From Lachnospiraceae bacterium (GTDB lineage: Bacteria; Bacillota; Clostridia; Lachnospirales; Lachnospiraceae), in NCBI GenBank assembly GCA_009774615.1, contig VSOC01000008.1, positions 1 to 62,871 on the forward strand: 62,871 nucleotides of DNA. The letters are read 5' to 3'. Of the stretch, positions 7,705 through 16,374 are shown piece after piece. A program made the translations under genes and the position numbers. The notes below the pieces were generated by a model. It saw only the letters and a list, made by a program, of their open reading frames with translations, made no database searches and was not told the origin of the DNA. Each line of letters begins with the position of its first letter. The stretch's first letter is position 1.

Positions 7705-9036
7705 ATGACAGAGAAACGATTTCGCCGGTTTTTTCGGCTCTTTTTGTACAAGGGGGAAAGGCCGGAGCGGCAGAACATGATCTGGAACATGCTGGGGAGT
7801 TTTGTCTATGCGGCGGCCAGCATGGTTTTGTCCTTTCTGGTTATGCGGATTGCCGGAGCGGATGCCAGCGGCGTGTTTGCCGTGGGATTTAGCACGGTGG
7901 GTCAGCAGATGTTTACCGTGGCTTACTATGGCCTTCGCCCGTTTCAGGCTACGGATGCGGGGAAGGAAAGCGGAGGCTATGCTTTTGGAGAATACCTAAG
8001 GCACCGGAAGTTTACGTCTGCGGCGGCGCTTGCGATGGCTGCGGGATTTTCTGCCTGGATGGTTTTTTCGGGTGCTTACGGCGGGACAAAGGCGATGGCG
8101 GTGTTCTGGCTTGCGGTGTATAAAATTATTGACGGCTATGCGGATGTGTATGAGTCGGAGTTTCAGCGCCGGGGGAGTCTTTACCTGACGGGAAAGGCCA
8201 ATACGTTTCGGACCGCCTTATCCGTAACGGTGTTTTTTCTGGCGCTGCTTTGGAAAAAAGACCTTCTTTTGGCCTGTGTGTCGGCGGTGCTTGCACAGGT
8301 TTTGGGATTTTTTTTGTTTGATTTTGGTGTTATCCGGGAGCTTTACGGTGTTGACTGGTCGGTGCGGCGGGGGAAAATTTGGCAGTTGTCTGTTCAGGGA
8401 GGACTGCTGTTTATTTCCGTATTTTTGGATTTTTATATTTTTTCCTCGGCCAAGTATGCGATTGACAGCCAGTTAAATGATGCGGCTTCCGGTTACTTTA
8501 ATTTGCTGTTTATGCCGACGTCCGTGATTTATCTGGTGGCTAATTTCGTTATCCGCCCGTTTTTGACGAAGATGACCGCCTGTTGGGAAACGGGGGATCG
8601 AAGGGCATTTTTAAGTCTGATGAGAAAAATCGGCGGGATTATCGCGGGCCTGACCGTGCTGGCGGTGGGCGGGGCCTGGTTTATCGGACCATTCGTTCTT
8701 TCCCTGATGGAAATGCTGCTTGGCACCGCTTTTCGGGGAACGCTTTCCCTCTACCGGGGAAGCTTTACCGGGATTGTCTTTGGCGGCGGGATTTATGCCT
8801 TTGCCAATCTGTGCTATTACAGTCTGGTGGTTATGCGCAGGCAGAAAAGGATTTTTGCAGTGTATCTTCTGACCGCAGGGATTGCCCTTTTTGCGGCTCC
8901 TGCGCTGGTGGCCCGTTTTGCCATTCCTGGGGCGGCGGTGGTGTACGGAGGGCTGATGGGCATGGAACTTTTAGGATTTGGCGGCTGCGTTGCCTGGGAA
9001 CTTTGCCGAAAACCCGATAACAAACCTATGTTCTGA
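7705..9036 (+). CDS. Wzx-like polysaccharide flippase
   Basis: The 443-residue integral membrane protein has about 12 predicted hydrophobic segments and the Wzx/MVF-type N-terminus (NMLGSFVYAAASMVLSFLVMRIAGADASGVFAVGFST). Wzx proteins flip lipid-linked oligosaccharides across the membrane for later polymerisation or transfer. GT2 genes flank it. Start at 7705 is chosen because of CAGGAG upstream; an earlier in-frame start at 7639 lies in non-conserved sequence. An ABC-type glycan exporter is encoded in the same operon, so the division of labour is unclear. Confidence 0.85.
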   Translation: MTEKRFRRFFRLFLYKGERPERQNMIWNMLGSFVYAAASMVLSFLVMRIAGADASGVFAVGFSTVGQQMFTVAYYGLRPFQATDAGKESGGYAFGEYLRHRKFTSAAALAMAAGFSAWMVFSGAYGGTKAMAVFWLAVYKIIDGYADVYESEFQRRGSLYLTGKANTFRTALSVTVFFLALLWKKDLLLACVSAVLAQVLGFFLFDFGVIRELYGVDWSVRRGKIWQLSVQGGLLFISVFLDFYIFSSAKYAIDSQLNDAASGYFNLLFMPTSVIYLVANFVIRPFLTKMTACWETGDRRAFLSLMRKIGGIIAGLTVLAVGGAWFIGPFVLSLMEMLLGTAFRGTLSLYRGSFTGIVFGGGIYAFANLCYYSLVVMRRQKRIFAVYLLTAGIALFAAPALVARFAIPGAAVVYGGLMGMELLGFGGCVAWELCRKPDNKPMF

Positions 9037-9079
9037 GGTGCCCAAAAGTGTGTATGGAAGGGAGGAAATCAAGGAAACC

Positions 9080-10123
9080 ATGGAAAACGAGAAAAGGAAA
9101 TTGACCATTGATGTGATTATTCCGGTTTATAAGCCGGGGGAGAAATTCCGTAAGCTTCTTGTGATGCTTCAAAAACAGACTTATCCGGTAAATCAGATCA
9201 TTGTGCTCAATACCGAGGAAAAATATTGGAACGGCGTGTGGGAGAAAAAGCTGCAGAATTTAGTGCTTCGCCATATTAAAAAAGAAGAGTTTGACCACGG
9301 GAAGACCCGGCAGCAGGGGGTGGAGTTGTCAAAGGCGGATGTCTTTTTGTGCATGACCGATGATGCTGTTCCTGCGGATACGCATCTTATCGGAAGAATT
9401 ATGGAGGGGTTTTCGCTTCGCGGGCCTTTGGGAGAAGTCCCGGCGGTTGTGTATGCCCGGCAGCTTCCCGATAAGACGAGCGGGCCGATAGAGCGTTATA
9501 CCCGGCATTTCAGTTATCCGAATAAGGCTCTGGTTAAAACTGCGGCAGATCTTCCCCGTCTTGGGATAAAAACCTATATGGCCTCAAATGTCTGCTGTGC
9601 CTATCGCCGGGAAATCTATGACCGGCAGGGAGGTTTTGTTTATCCGGCGATTTTTAATGAGGACATGGTTTTTGCCGGCAGGGCGGTGCAGGCGGGCTAT
9701 GCCGTGGTCTATCAGGCCGGGGCAAGGGTTATCCATGCCCATAACTACAGCGGCAGGCAGCAGTTTCACCGAAATTTTGATCTGGGGGTATCCCAGGCGG
9801 ATTATCCGGATGTGTTTTCGGGTGTTCCCTCGGAAGGCGAGGGAATCCGTCTGGTGAAGCAGACGGCCCGCTATCTGGTAAGAAGCAAAAAGCCCTGGCT
9901 GCTTTTTGACCTGGTGATAAAAAGCAGCTGCAAGTATGCGGGTTATCTTCTGGGAAAGCATTACCGCAGTCTTCCCGGCTGGATTATCCGGTGCTGTACC
10001 ATGAATCCGATATACTGGGAAAATATCGGCGGTTTTGCGGTACAAAAACACGGGAGCGAAAAACATGGATGGAAGAAGGATGAAAGAAAGTCTTTGTCGA
10101 AAGAAAGCAGGGAAATAAGATGA
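9080..10123 (+). CDS. GT2 rhamnosyltransferase-like glycosyltransferase
   Basis: The 347-residue protein has IDVIIPVYKPGEKFRKLL, a characteristic EEFDHGKTRQQG segment seen in rhamnosyltransferases such as RgpF/RfbN relatives, CMTDDAVPADTHLI as the metal-binding region, and a conserved NEDMVFAGRAVQAGY block. It probably adds a 6-deoxyhexose to the lipid-linked glycan at the cytoplasmic membrane. AAGGAAACC lies just before the ATG at 9080; the reading frame extends further upstream only into the flippase gene. It overlaps the next gene by an ATGA junction, so the two are translationally coupled. Confidence 0.88.
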   Translation: MENEKRKLTIDVIIPVYKPGEKFRKLLVMLQKQTYPVNQIIVLNTEEKYWNGVWEKKLQNLVLRHIKKEEFDHGKTRQQGVELSKADVFLCMTDDAVPADTHLIGRIMEGFSLRGPLGEVPAVVYARQLPDKTSGPIERYTRHFSYPNKALVKTAADLPRLGIKTYMASNVCCAYRREIYDRQGGFVYPAIFNEDMVFAGRAVQAGYAVVYQAGARVIHAHNYSGRQQFHRNFDLGVSQADYPDVFSGVPSEGEGIRLVKQTARYLVRSKKPWLLFDLVIKSSCKYAGYLLGKHYRSLPGWIIRCCTMNPIYWENIGGFAVQKHGSEKHGWKKDERKSLSKESREIR

Positions 10124-10509
10124 TGACAATGATGCTTCGTGTGGTACTGATTCTGGTATCTGCCGCAACGATGATAATGATGATACAAAAGATTAGAAAG
10201 GCAAAGCTGCAGATTGAGGATTCGATTTTCTGGGTGCTGGTTTCCTTTATGTTTGTGCTGTTTAGTCTTTTCCCTCCGGTGGCGGATTTCCTGGCGCATT
10301 TGCTGGGGATCTATGCGACGGTAAACTTTTTGTTCCTTCTTATGATTTTTCTGCTGTTAATGCGGGTGTTTTCCATGACAATCCGTATGTCCCAGCAGGA
10401 AACCAAGTTAAAGGAGCTGGCGCAGAAGCTTGCCCTCTACGAACTGGAACAGAGGGAAAGAGGGACAAGGAAAGAAGAAGGGGGCTGTGGGGAGGAAGAA
10501 GATGAGTGA
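10120..10509 (+). CDS. DUF2304 family membrane protein
   Basis: The 129-residue protein has three hydrophobic segments (about 5-21, 36-54, 64-84) and a charged C-terminal tail, the size and layout of DUF2304 proteins. These small proteins usually sit beside GT2 glycosyltransferases in glycan clusters, and here the start overlaps the stop of a GT2 gene (ATGA). No enzymatic motif is seen; a scaffold or membrane-anchoring role for the partner transferase is inference. Confidence 0.82.
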   Translation: MMTMMLRVVLILVSAATMIMMIQKIRKAKLQIEDSIFWVLVSFMFVLFSLFPPVADFLAHLLGIYATVNFLFLLMIFLLLMRVFSMTIRMSQQETKLKELAQKLALYELEQRERGTRKEEGGCGEEEDE

Positions 10510-12505
10510 GAAAAAAGAATCGGTGCTGCATGGGGCCAAAAAGGGGTTAAAATCCCGGAAGGCTGCGGGCGGGGAACACTGGCTGAAATATGGGATTGCC
10601 TTTTTTCTGGTCGTTGTTCTGGGCTTTGGCCTGGAGTATTTCTGCAATGTTCCCGTATTAAAAAGACAGAACCGGGGTATCCGTGAAATCTCCATGGATA
10701 CGGTGATTGCCGAGGGCTTTACACGGACAGAGGAAGGATTTTTGCTGACGGAGGATGTGGGAAAGCTGACGATAGCATTGGACGGTGCCTACGTGGATCG
10801 GTTCGTCTATTCCTTTGCCTATGACTATCTGCTGAATTTAAAAGCCTATATCTGCTATTATAATGCCTATGGCGAGGCCGATCCGGGACAGGATCTTTTG
10901 CTGGAGGATTTTAATCCCCGCTGTGTGGATTCTTCCAGCTTAAAAATCGGCAAAAAAACCGAGTCCATTGTGTTATCCGTTGACCGGGCGCTTTTGGAGG
11001 GGCTTGAAAAAGAGGACGGAAAAGAGATGTCGCCGCTGCTATTTACCGGGTTTTCGGTAGAGAATGTTCCGGCATTTAACTGGTATCGTCTGGGATTTTT
11101 CTGGGTGGTTCTGGGTCTGGGTGCATTTTTCTGGCTGTTTCGGGGGTATCTGGGGCGGCATGTGGAAGCTGGGTTTCTGGCGGTTTGTCTGAGCGTGGGG
11201 ATATTGATGATCTATGCCCTTCCGGTGAATAAGATTGGCTATGATGAAGAAGTCCACCTTTACCGGGTGATGGGGCTTGCAAGCTTTCCCCAGGGAATGA
11301 ATATTAATCAGACCATCTTTAATTTTATGCAGCCCAGTGTGGATACCTGGCCGAAAAATCAGCCGGGTTCTGCCATGGAACAGCAAGCTTTGCGGGAGTA
11401 TTTAAACGAAAACAGCGATTACAAGACAGGTTCTATCTTTGTTGATGCCGATATGCCTGCCATGACCATAGCCTCCTATCTGCCCATGGCCCTGGTGATG
11501 AAACTCTGCAAAGGCTTCAGCCTTCCCTGGGGGATTATGTTTACTCTGGGAAAACTTGGAAATCTTCTGGTGTACGGACTGCTGATGTATGAGGCGATTA
11601 AGAGGACGCCGGTGGGGAAGGTAATGATGAGCATTATCGGGCTTTTGCCCAGTTCGCTGTTTATGGCCTGCACCTATTCTTATGACCCGTGGGTGATGGG
11701 ATGGCTGTATCTGGGAGCGGCTTGTTTTTTAAAGGAGCTGCTGACACCGGAAAAGAAAATCAGCCTGGCCTCCTACGGGGGTATGCTTGTATGCTTTCTT
11801 CTGGGCTGCAGTGCAAAGGCGGTTTATGCGCCGGTGGTGCTGATTATGCTTCTGCTTCCTGCCGGAAAGTTTAAGGATGAGCGGCAGAAATGGCTGATGC
11901 GGGCAGGAATCGTCCTTCTCTTTCTGGGACTGATGGCTTCCTTCGTCCTTCCGGTGCTGATTGCGCCCAAGGCTACAGGAGATGCCCGGGGAGGGGCTAC
12001 CAGCGAGGTCGGGCAGATGAGCTATGTCCTGGGGCATTTCTTCGGCTATCTGCAGATCTTATTTTACAATATTTTTGCCAACCTTCCCAAGATGGTTTTT
12101 GGAAAGGATATTTTTTCGATTCAGGGTCATCTGGCGGACAGCCCTTATACCTGGTTTGCCATGGGTCTTGTTGCCTACACGGTGATTACGGATACCCGGA
12201 CGACCGCGCAGACAGAATTAAAGCTTTGGCAGAAGTTCTGGATCTTTTTGATGCTGGGGGCCAGTGTCCTTCTGGTGTGGACTTCGATGTACATTGCCTA
12301 CACCGTTCCGGGGCAGGTGGTGATTGCCGGGGTGCAGGGAAGGTACTATCTTCCGATACTGTATCTTCTGTATTTGCTGGTGAATTCCCGTCTGGTCGTT
12401 GCACATATGAAAAATATGTGGTATCATACGGGAGTATTAGCCGCCAGTGCAGGACTTTTGCTGACAACGATGTGGATGACGGTGATTGTACCAATGTGTA
12501 TGTAA
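10502..12505 (+). CDS. DUF2142-like large polytopic membrane protein (possible GT-C transferase)
   Basis: The 667-residue protein has a cytoplasmic basic start, one membrane segment, an extracytoplasmic beta-rich region (about 50-190), then many membrane segments. GYDEEVHLYRVMGLA in the first large loop resembles the acidic loop motif of GT-C fold transferases, and the late GVQGRYYLPILYLLYL matches the DUF2142 signature. Such proteins probably act on polyprenyl-linked sugars at the outer face, but no activity is established here. The start overlaps the DUF2304 stop by 8 bp and has GAGGAAGAAG before it. Confidence 0.78.
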   Translation: MSEKKESVLHGAKKGLKSRKAAGGEHWLKYGIAFFLVVVLGFGLEYFCNVPVLKRQNRGIREISMDTVIAEGFTRTEEGFLLTEDVGKLTIALDGAYVDRFVYSFAYDYLLNLKAYICYYNAYGEADPGQDLLLEDFNPRCVDSSSLKIGKKTESIVLSVDRALLEGLEKEDGKEMSPLLFTGFSVENVPAFNWYRLGFFWVVLGLGAFFWLFRGYLGRHVEAGFLAVCLSVGILMIYALPVNKIGYDEEVHLYRVMGLASFPQGMNINQTIFNFMQPSVDTWPKNQPGSAMEQQALREYLNENSDYKTGSIFVDADMPAMTIASYLPMALVMKLCKGFSLPWGIMFTLGKLGNLLVYGLLMYEAIKRTPVGKVMMSIIGLLPSSLFMACTYSYDPWVMGWLYLGAACFLKELLTPEKKISLASYGGMLVCFLLGCSAKAVYAPVVLIMLLLPAGKFKDERQKWLMRAGIVLLFLGLMASFVLPVLIAPKATGDARGGATSEVGQMSYVLGHFFGYLQILFYNIFANLPKMVFGKDIFSIQGHLADSPYTWFAMGLVAYTVITDTRTTAQTELKLWQKFWIFLMLGASVLLVWTSMYIAYTVPGQVVIAGVQGRYYLPILYLLYLLVNSRLVVAHMKNMWYHTGVLAASAGLLLTTMWMTVIVPMCM

Positions 12506-12526
12506 AAATACCTGGCTGTATTTAAA

Positions 12527-12647
12527 GGGTATGCCAGGCTGCGAAACGTATATCGGTTTGTATGCAGAGGGTATGCTATGCGAAGCGTATACTGATTTGT
12601 ATACAGAGGGTATGCTATGCTGTGAAACGCACAAAATGGAGGAAGAG
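12527..12647 (+). repeat. About 40-bp tandem repeat forming the rmlC 5' leader
   Basis: The string GGGTATGC starts at 12527, 12569 and 12608 (spacing 42 and 39), each time followed by a CGAAACG- or CGAAGCG-like block and a TTTGTAT segment. The last unit ends in the GGAGG of rmlC. A related copy of the terminal unit lies at about 47640-47690. No hairpin followed by a T-run is present, so this is not a simple terminator. Only two to three units without unique spacers are seen, so it is not CRISPR. Confidence 0.8.
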
Positions 12648-13202
12648 ATGAGCAAGATTAAAGTGACGACCAATGAAATTGAAGGTTTGTATGTGATTGA
12701 GCCGAAGGTATTTCCCGATGCAAGGGGATATTTTATGGAAACCTATAATGAGCAGGACTTCCACGAAGAAGGTCTGATGATGAAGTTTGTCCAGGATAAT
12801 CAGTCCATGTCGGTGAAGGGTGTTCTGCGGGGCCTGCATTTTCAGAAACAGTATCCACAGGGAAAGCTTGTCCGGGTGATCCGCGGGGCGGTTTTTGATG
12901 TGGCCGTGGATCTGCGCTCGGATTCAAAAACCTTTGGGAAATGGTTCGGCGTGGAACTGACGGCAGAGAATAAGAAGCAGTTTTATATCCCGGAGGGGTT
13001 TGCGCACGGCTTTTTAGTGCTCTCCGACGAGGCCGAGTTTGTCTATAAATGTACGGACTTTTACCACCCCGGAGATGAGGGCGGACTGGCCTGGAATGAC
13101 CCGGATATCGGGATTAACTGGCCGATTCCGGAGGGTATGGAACTGATTTTATCGGAAAAAGACCAGAAGTGGGGCGGGATTAAGGATGGATTCCGTTTTT
13201 AG
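12648..13202 (+). CDS. rmlC: dTDP-4-dehydrorhamnose 3,5-epimerase
   Basis: The 184-residue cupin enzyme epimerises C3 and C5 of TDP-4-keto-6-deoxyglucose, the third step to TDP-L-rhamnose. EIEGLYVIEPKVFPDARGYFMETYNE, VQDNQS, VLRGLHFQ and GFAHGFLVLSDEAEFVYKCTDFY are all conserved; the His of RGLHFQ is the usual catalytic base. The start at 12648 gives the usual MSKIKV beginning and has GGAGG 5 bp upstream; longer in-frame starts would translate the leader repeat. No rmlA, rmlB or rmlD occurs in the window, so either these lie elsewhere or this epimerase serves another TDP-sugar, perhaps with the DegT aminotransferase. Confidence 0.93.
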   Translation: MSKIKVTTNEIEGLYVIEPKVFPDARGYFMETYNEQDFHEEGLMMKFVQDNQSMSVKGVLRGLHFQKQYPQGKLVRVIRGAVFDVAVDLRSDSKTFGKWFGVELTAENKKQFYIPEGFAHGFLVLSDEAEFVYKCTDFYHPGDEGGLAWNDPDIGINWPIPEGMELILSEKDQKWGGIKDGFRF

Positions 13203-13261
13203 ATAAGGTGCATCGGGGGCCTGCCTCTTATGCGGTAAGGCGTGCACAGAATGGAGAAAGC

Positions 13262-14074
13262 ATGAATTATGTCTTATCTCTTATCAAGGAGATTGTTAAA
13301 AAAAGAAAGATGATATTCGATCTGGGGAAGGCAGATTTTCGCAAGCGCTTTGTCGGGTCGTATTTTGGCATTGTGTGGATGTTTGTTCAGCCGATTGTTA
13401 CGGTGCTGATTTACTTTATGATCTTCGGGCCTTATGGGTTTCGATCCGAGCCGCCGGTTCCCGCGCCCTATGTCCTCTGGCTGGTTCCCGGGATTGTTCC
13501 CTGGTTTTTCTTCAGCGAAGCGTTAAATACCGGAACAGGCTGCCTGCAGGAATACAGCTATCTGGTGAAAAAAGTGGTGTTTCGGGTGGAGGTTCTGCCG
13601 CTGATTAAGCTTTTTTCCTGTATGATGGTTCACGCATTCTTTATCCTGATTATGTTCGGACTGTATTTCTGCTATGGATGGATGCCGTTAATGACCTGGA
13701 TTCAGGTGATTTACTATTCGTTTGCCGCGGCGATGCTTGCCCTGGCTGTCAGCTATCTGACCTGTGCCATCCATGTATTTTTTAAGGATATGTCGCAGAT
13801 TGTGGGGATTGCCCTGCAGTTTGGGATGTGGATGGTGCCGATTATGTATGACGAGGGGATGTTTACCGAGAAGCTTCCGGCGCTGGAGATGGTCTTTAAG
13901 CTGAATCCTTTTTATTATATTGTGGTCGGCTACCGGGACAGTATGCTGACCGGAAACTGGTTCTGGGAAAGGCCGACGCTGACGCTGTATTTCTGGGGCG
14001 TTACGATTGTGCTGATGCTTGCGGGATTGAAGGTATTTAAGCGGTTAAGACCTCATTTTTCGGATGTTTTGTAG
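13262..14074 (+). CDS. ABC-2 type polysaccharide exporter, permease subunit (Wzm/TagG-like)
   Basis: The 270-residue membrane protein has six hydrophobic segments and the family N-terminus KADFRKRFVGSYFGIVWMFVQPIVTVLIYFMIFG, followed by PYVLWLVPGIVPWFFFSEAL and a late KLNPFYYIVVGYRD motif. It pairs with the ATPase at 14838 to export a lipid-linked glycan. Unlike most such operons the ATPase is not the next gene; a metalloprotease gene and a repeat lie between them. The ATG at 13262 has ATGGAGAAAG upstream, part of a leader motif shared with other operon genes. Confidence 0.92.
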   Translation: MNYVLSLIKEIVKKRKMIFDLGKADFRKRFVGSYFGIVWMFVQPIVTVLIYFMIFGPYGFRSEPPVPAPYVLWLVPGIVPWFFFSEALNTGTGCLQEYSYLVKKVVFRVEVLPLIKLFSCMMVHAFFILIMFGLYFCYGWMPLMTWIQVIYYSFAAAMLALAVSYLTCAIHVFFKDMSQIVGIALQFGMWMVPIMYDEGMFTEKLPALEMVFKLNPFYYIVVGYRDSMLTGNWFWERPTLTLYFWGVTIVLMLAGLKVFKRLRPHFSDVL

Positions 14075-14080
14075 GGATAA

Positions 14081-14130
14081 GGGATTTTTGTTATTGTTCC
14101 TATAGGTCTGCGCACCTGCTGCGGTGAACC
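14081..14130 (+). repeat. Partial copy of the 55.8-kb MITE-like element
   Basis: GGGATTTTTG, then GTTATTGTTC, then TAGGTCTGCGCACCTGCTGC (14103-14122) match, with few changes, parts of the reverse complement of the element at 55750-55881; the last block is identical at 19 of 20 positions. It fills most of the spacer between the exporter permease and the metalloprotease gene. Confidence 0.7.
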
Positions 14131-14161
14131 ATGGAAACAGGAACAGGATGGAGGAATGTGT

Positions 14162-14761
14162 ATGCTGGAAAAGCTGCTTTTGGATTTTTCTGACGGACAA
14201 AAAATGCGGAAGCTGGAAATCCGGGTGGTGTATTCGGCGAGGAAGACCCTGGGGCTGGAGGTTGACCGGGAGGGGCTGGTGCGGGTGCGTGCACCGTTAA
14301 GGGCTCCGGAGCAGGCGATACGGCGGATGGTGGAAGAAAAGAAGGCGTGGATTGTCCAAAATATCCTAAAGACGGAGGCTCGGCAGAAGGAAGCCATGGA
14401 AAAAGGGGTGCCGGACTATGTAAAATATCCGGCGCTGGAAAACCGATACCGCAGGCAGGCCAGGGAGAAACTCCAGCAGAGGACGGCGTATTTTGCCCGC
14501 CTTATGGGGGTAAGCTATGGAAAGATTACTGTCCGTGCAGCAAAGACGCGGTGGGGAAGCTGCAGCGGCAGGGGAAACTTAAATTTTCACTGGAAGCTGG
14601 TGCTGATGCCGCCGGAGGTTTTGGACTATGTGGTGGTTCATGAACTGGCCCACCGAAAGGAAATGAATCATTCTCCTGCATTTTGGGCCGAGGTAAAAAA
14701 AATCCTTCCTGACTACCAGGAGAGGAGAAGATGGCTGAAAACTTACGGACAGGGCGTGTAA
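14162..14761 (+). CDS. YgjP-like metallopeptidase (DUF45/M48-type)
   Basis: The 199-residue cytoplasmic protein carries VVHELAHRKEMNHSPAFW: His160 and His164 of HExxH and a third His downstream are the expected zinc ligands. The preceding TRWGSCSGRGNLNFHWKLVLMPPEVLDYV is the conserved YgjP block. The physiological substrate of the family is not well established. It sits between the permease and ATPase genes of one glycan exporter, an unusual place that looks like an insertion into the operon; the repeats on both sides fit that idea. The ATG at 14162 is spaced properly from GGAGG; the ATG at 14156 is too close. Confidence 0.88.
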   Translation: MLEKLLLDFSDGQKMRKLEIRVVYSARKTLGLEVDREGLVRVRAPLRAPEQAIRRMVEEKKAWIVQNILKTEARQKEAMEKGVPDYVKYPALENRYRRQAREKLQQRTAYFARLMGVSYGKITVRAAKTRWGSCSGRGNLNFHWKLVLMPPEVLDYVVVHELAHRKEMNHSPAFWAEVKKILPDYQERRRWLKTYGQGV

Positions 14762-14787
14762 AACTGCAGAGAGTATGCTATACTGTG

Positions 14788-14815
14788 GTTACGGTGAACG
14801 GTTAAAAACCGTAAC
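14788..14815 (+). repeat. Dispersed palindrome, 28-bp variant (copy 3)
   Basis: The arms GTTACGGT and ACCGTAAC are perfectly complementary around 12 bp. Compared with the common GTTACTGT/ACAGTAAC, a T-A pair has become G-C, a compensated change. It lies just before the exporter ATPase gene. Confidence 0.75.
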
Positions 14816-14837
14816 CGATTGCTGACAGGAGGAAGAG

Positions 14838-16271
14838 ATGTCAGAAGAAAAAAGGGAATGTGCCATAGCGGTAAATGATGTGACAAAAATTTACCGTTTG
14901 TATGATAAACCGATTGACCGCTTAAAGGAATCCTTAAGTCTGACCCATAAAAGCTATCACAAGGATTTTTTTGCCTTAAATACGATTTCTTTTACGGTGG
15001 AAAAAGGGCAGACGGTGGGAATTATCGGGACGAACGGTTCAGGAAAATCAACGATTTTGAAAATTATTACCGGTGTTCTTACACCGACCTCGGGACAGGT
15101 GGAAGTGAAGGGAAAGATCTCCGCCCTTCTGGAACTGGGGGCAGGCTTTAACATGGACTACACCGGTATTGAAAATATCTATATGAATGGGACGATGATG
15201 GGCTATTCGCGCAGAGAGATGGATGCAAAGCTTCAGGAGATTTTAGACTTTGCGGAAATCGGCGATTTTGTGTATCAGCCTGTAAAAACCTATTCCAGCG
15301 GTATGTTTGTGCGCCTTGCCTTTGCCCTGGCGATTAATGTGGAGCCGGAGATTTTAATCGTGGACGAAGCATTATCCGTGGGCGACGTATTTTTTCAGGC
15401 GAAGTGTTACCGGCGCATGGAAGAGATCCGCAGGAGCGGGACGACGATATTAATGGTTACGCACGATATGGGCAGTATTATTAAGTACTGTGATAAGGTC
15501 GTGCTTTTAAATAAAGGAGAGTTTATCGCCGAGGGAAGCGCCGGACACATGGTGGATTTATATAAAAAAATCCTTGCCGGGAAATTAGATTCTCTGATGG
15601 AAGAACTGCAGCACGAGAGGGAGCAGGTATTAAATGCTGTGGGTTCTAAGGCGCAGGAAACTAAAGAAGCTTTGGAAGGCGGCGGGGATACGAAAGAGAG
15701 CAGCAGGAATACGAAAGAAGGCGACAGGGGATCTGGGGAAGGCGATGAGATTTCCATGTCGGATTTTTCCGGGGGAATCCATGACGGCCTGATGAAGGAG
15801 CAGATTACGATTAATGAGAACCGGACGGAGTACGGCGACGGGCGGGCAGAGATTTATGATCTGGGGCTTTTTGACCAGCGGGGCAATTTAACCAACCTTC
15901 TGCTTAAAGGAGAATTGTTTACCATCCGGGAGTGCATCCGCTTTGCGTCCGCTATTGAGGCACCGATCTTTACCTATACGATTAAGGATAAAAAAGGTAC
16001 GGAACTTTCCGGTACGAATACGATGTATGAGGGCACGGAGATTCAGCCCGTAAAAAGCGGCGACGAGTACCAGGTGGAATTTACGCAGAAGATGACCCTG
16101 CAGGGAGGGGAATACCTGCTGTCCATGAGCTGTACGGGATTTGAACACGGAGAGCATGTGGTCTATCACCGCCTGTACGATGTGGCGAATATCACCGTGA
16201 TATCCAATAAGAATACGGTGGGCGTCTATGATATGGAATCCCAAGTAAAGGCAGTGAAGCGTGGAAACTGA
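14838..16271 (+). CDS. ABC-type polysaccharide exporter, ATPase subunit with C-terminal glycan-binding-like domain (Wzt-like)
   Basis: The 477-residue protein has an ABC domain in residues 1-245: Walker A GTNGSGKST, Q-loop region SALLELGAGFN, signature YSSGMFVRLAF, Walker B ILIVDEAL and the switch histidine in MVTHDMGS. YRLYDKPIDRLKE at the N-terminus is typical of Wzt/TagH-like ATPases. A charged low-complexity linker (about 260-310) joins a beta-rich C-terminal domain (about 330-470) of the kind that, in Wzt homologues, recognises the glycan terminus before export. AGGAGGAAGAG precedes the ATG. Modified glycan ends made by the methyltransferase or LicD protein could be the recognised signal, which is inference. 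Confidence 0.92.
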   Translation: MSEEKRECAIAVNDVTKIYRLYDKPIDRLKESLSLTHKSYHKDFFALNTISFTVEKGQTVGIIGTNGSGKSTILKIITGVLTPTSGQVEVKGKISALLELGAGFNMDYTGIENIYMNGTMMGYSRREMDAKLQEILDFAEIGDFVYQPVKTYSSGMFVRLAFALAINVEPEILIVDEALSVGDVFFQAKCYRRMEEIRRSGTTILMVTHDMGSIIKYCDKVVLLNKGEFIAEGSAGHMVDLYKKILAGKLDSLMEELQHEREQVLNAVGSKAQETKEALEGGGDTKESSRNTKEGDRGSGEGDEISMSDFSGGIHDGLMKEQITINENRTEYGDGRAEIYDLGLFDQRGNLTNLLLKGELFTIRECIRFASAIEAPIFTYTIKDKKGTELSGTNTMYEGTEIQPVKSGDEYQVEFTQKMTLQGGEYLLSMSCTGFEHGEHVVYHRLYDVANITVISNKNTVGVYDMESQVKAVKRGN

Positions 16272-16288
16272 TTGATGGATTTTTGCCC

Positions 16289-16314
16289 GTTGCTGTGAAC
16301 GTGTGGACAGCAAC
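16289..16314 (+). repeat. Dispersed 26-bp palindrome, copy 4
   Basis: The arms GTTGCTGT and ACAGCAAC are perfectly complementary around 10 bp. The preceding ATGGATTTTTGCCC is shared with the reverse-oriented copy in the 55.8 kb element. It starts 18 bp beyond the exporter ATPase stop codon. Confidence 0.85.
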
Positions 16315-16374
16315 AAAAGCACTGCATGAACCGGGAATGCGGTGCTGAGAAACAGGCATTAAACGGAGGAAAGA

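Noticed and set aside
12527..12647. Tandem repeats upstream of rmlC considered as a CRISPR array
   Set aside because: Only about three degenerate units of 39-42 bp follow each other directly without unique spacers, and no cas gene is nearby.
12486..12647. N-terminal extension of rmlC through the leader repeats
   Set aside because: The extension is repeat-encoded, not conserved in the family, and a GGAGG lies before the internal ATG at 12648.
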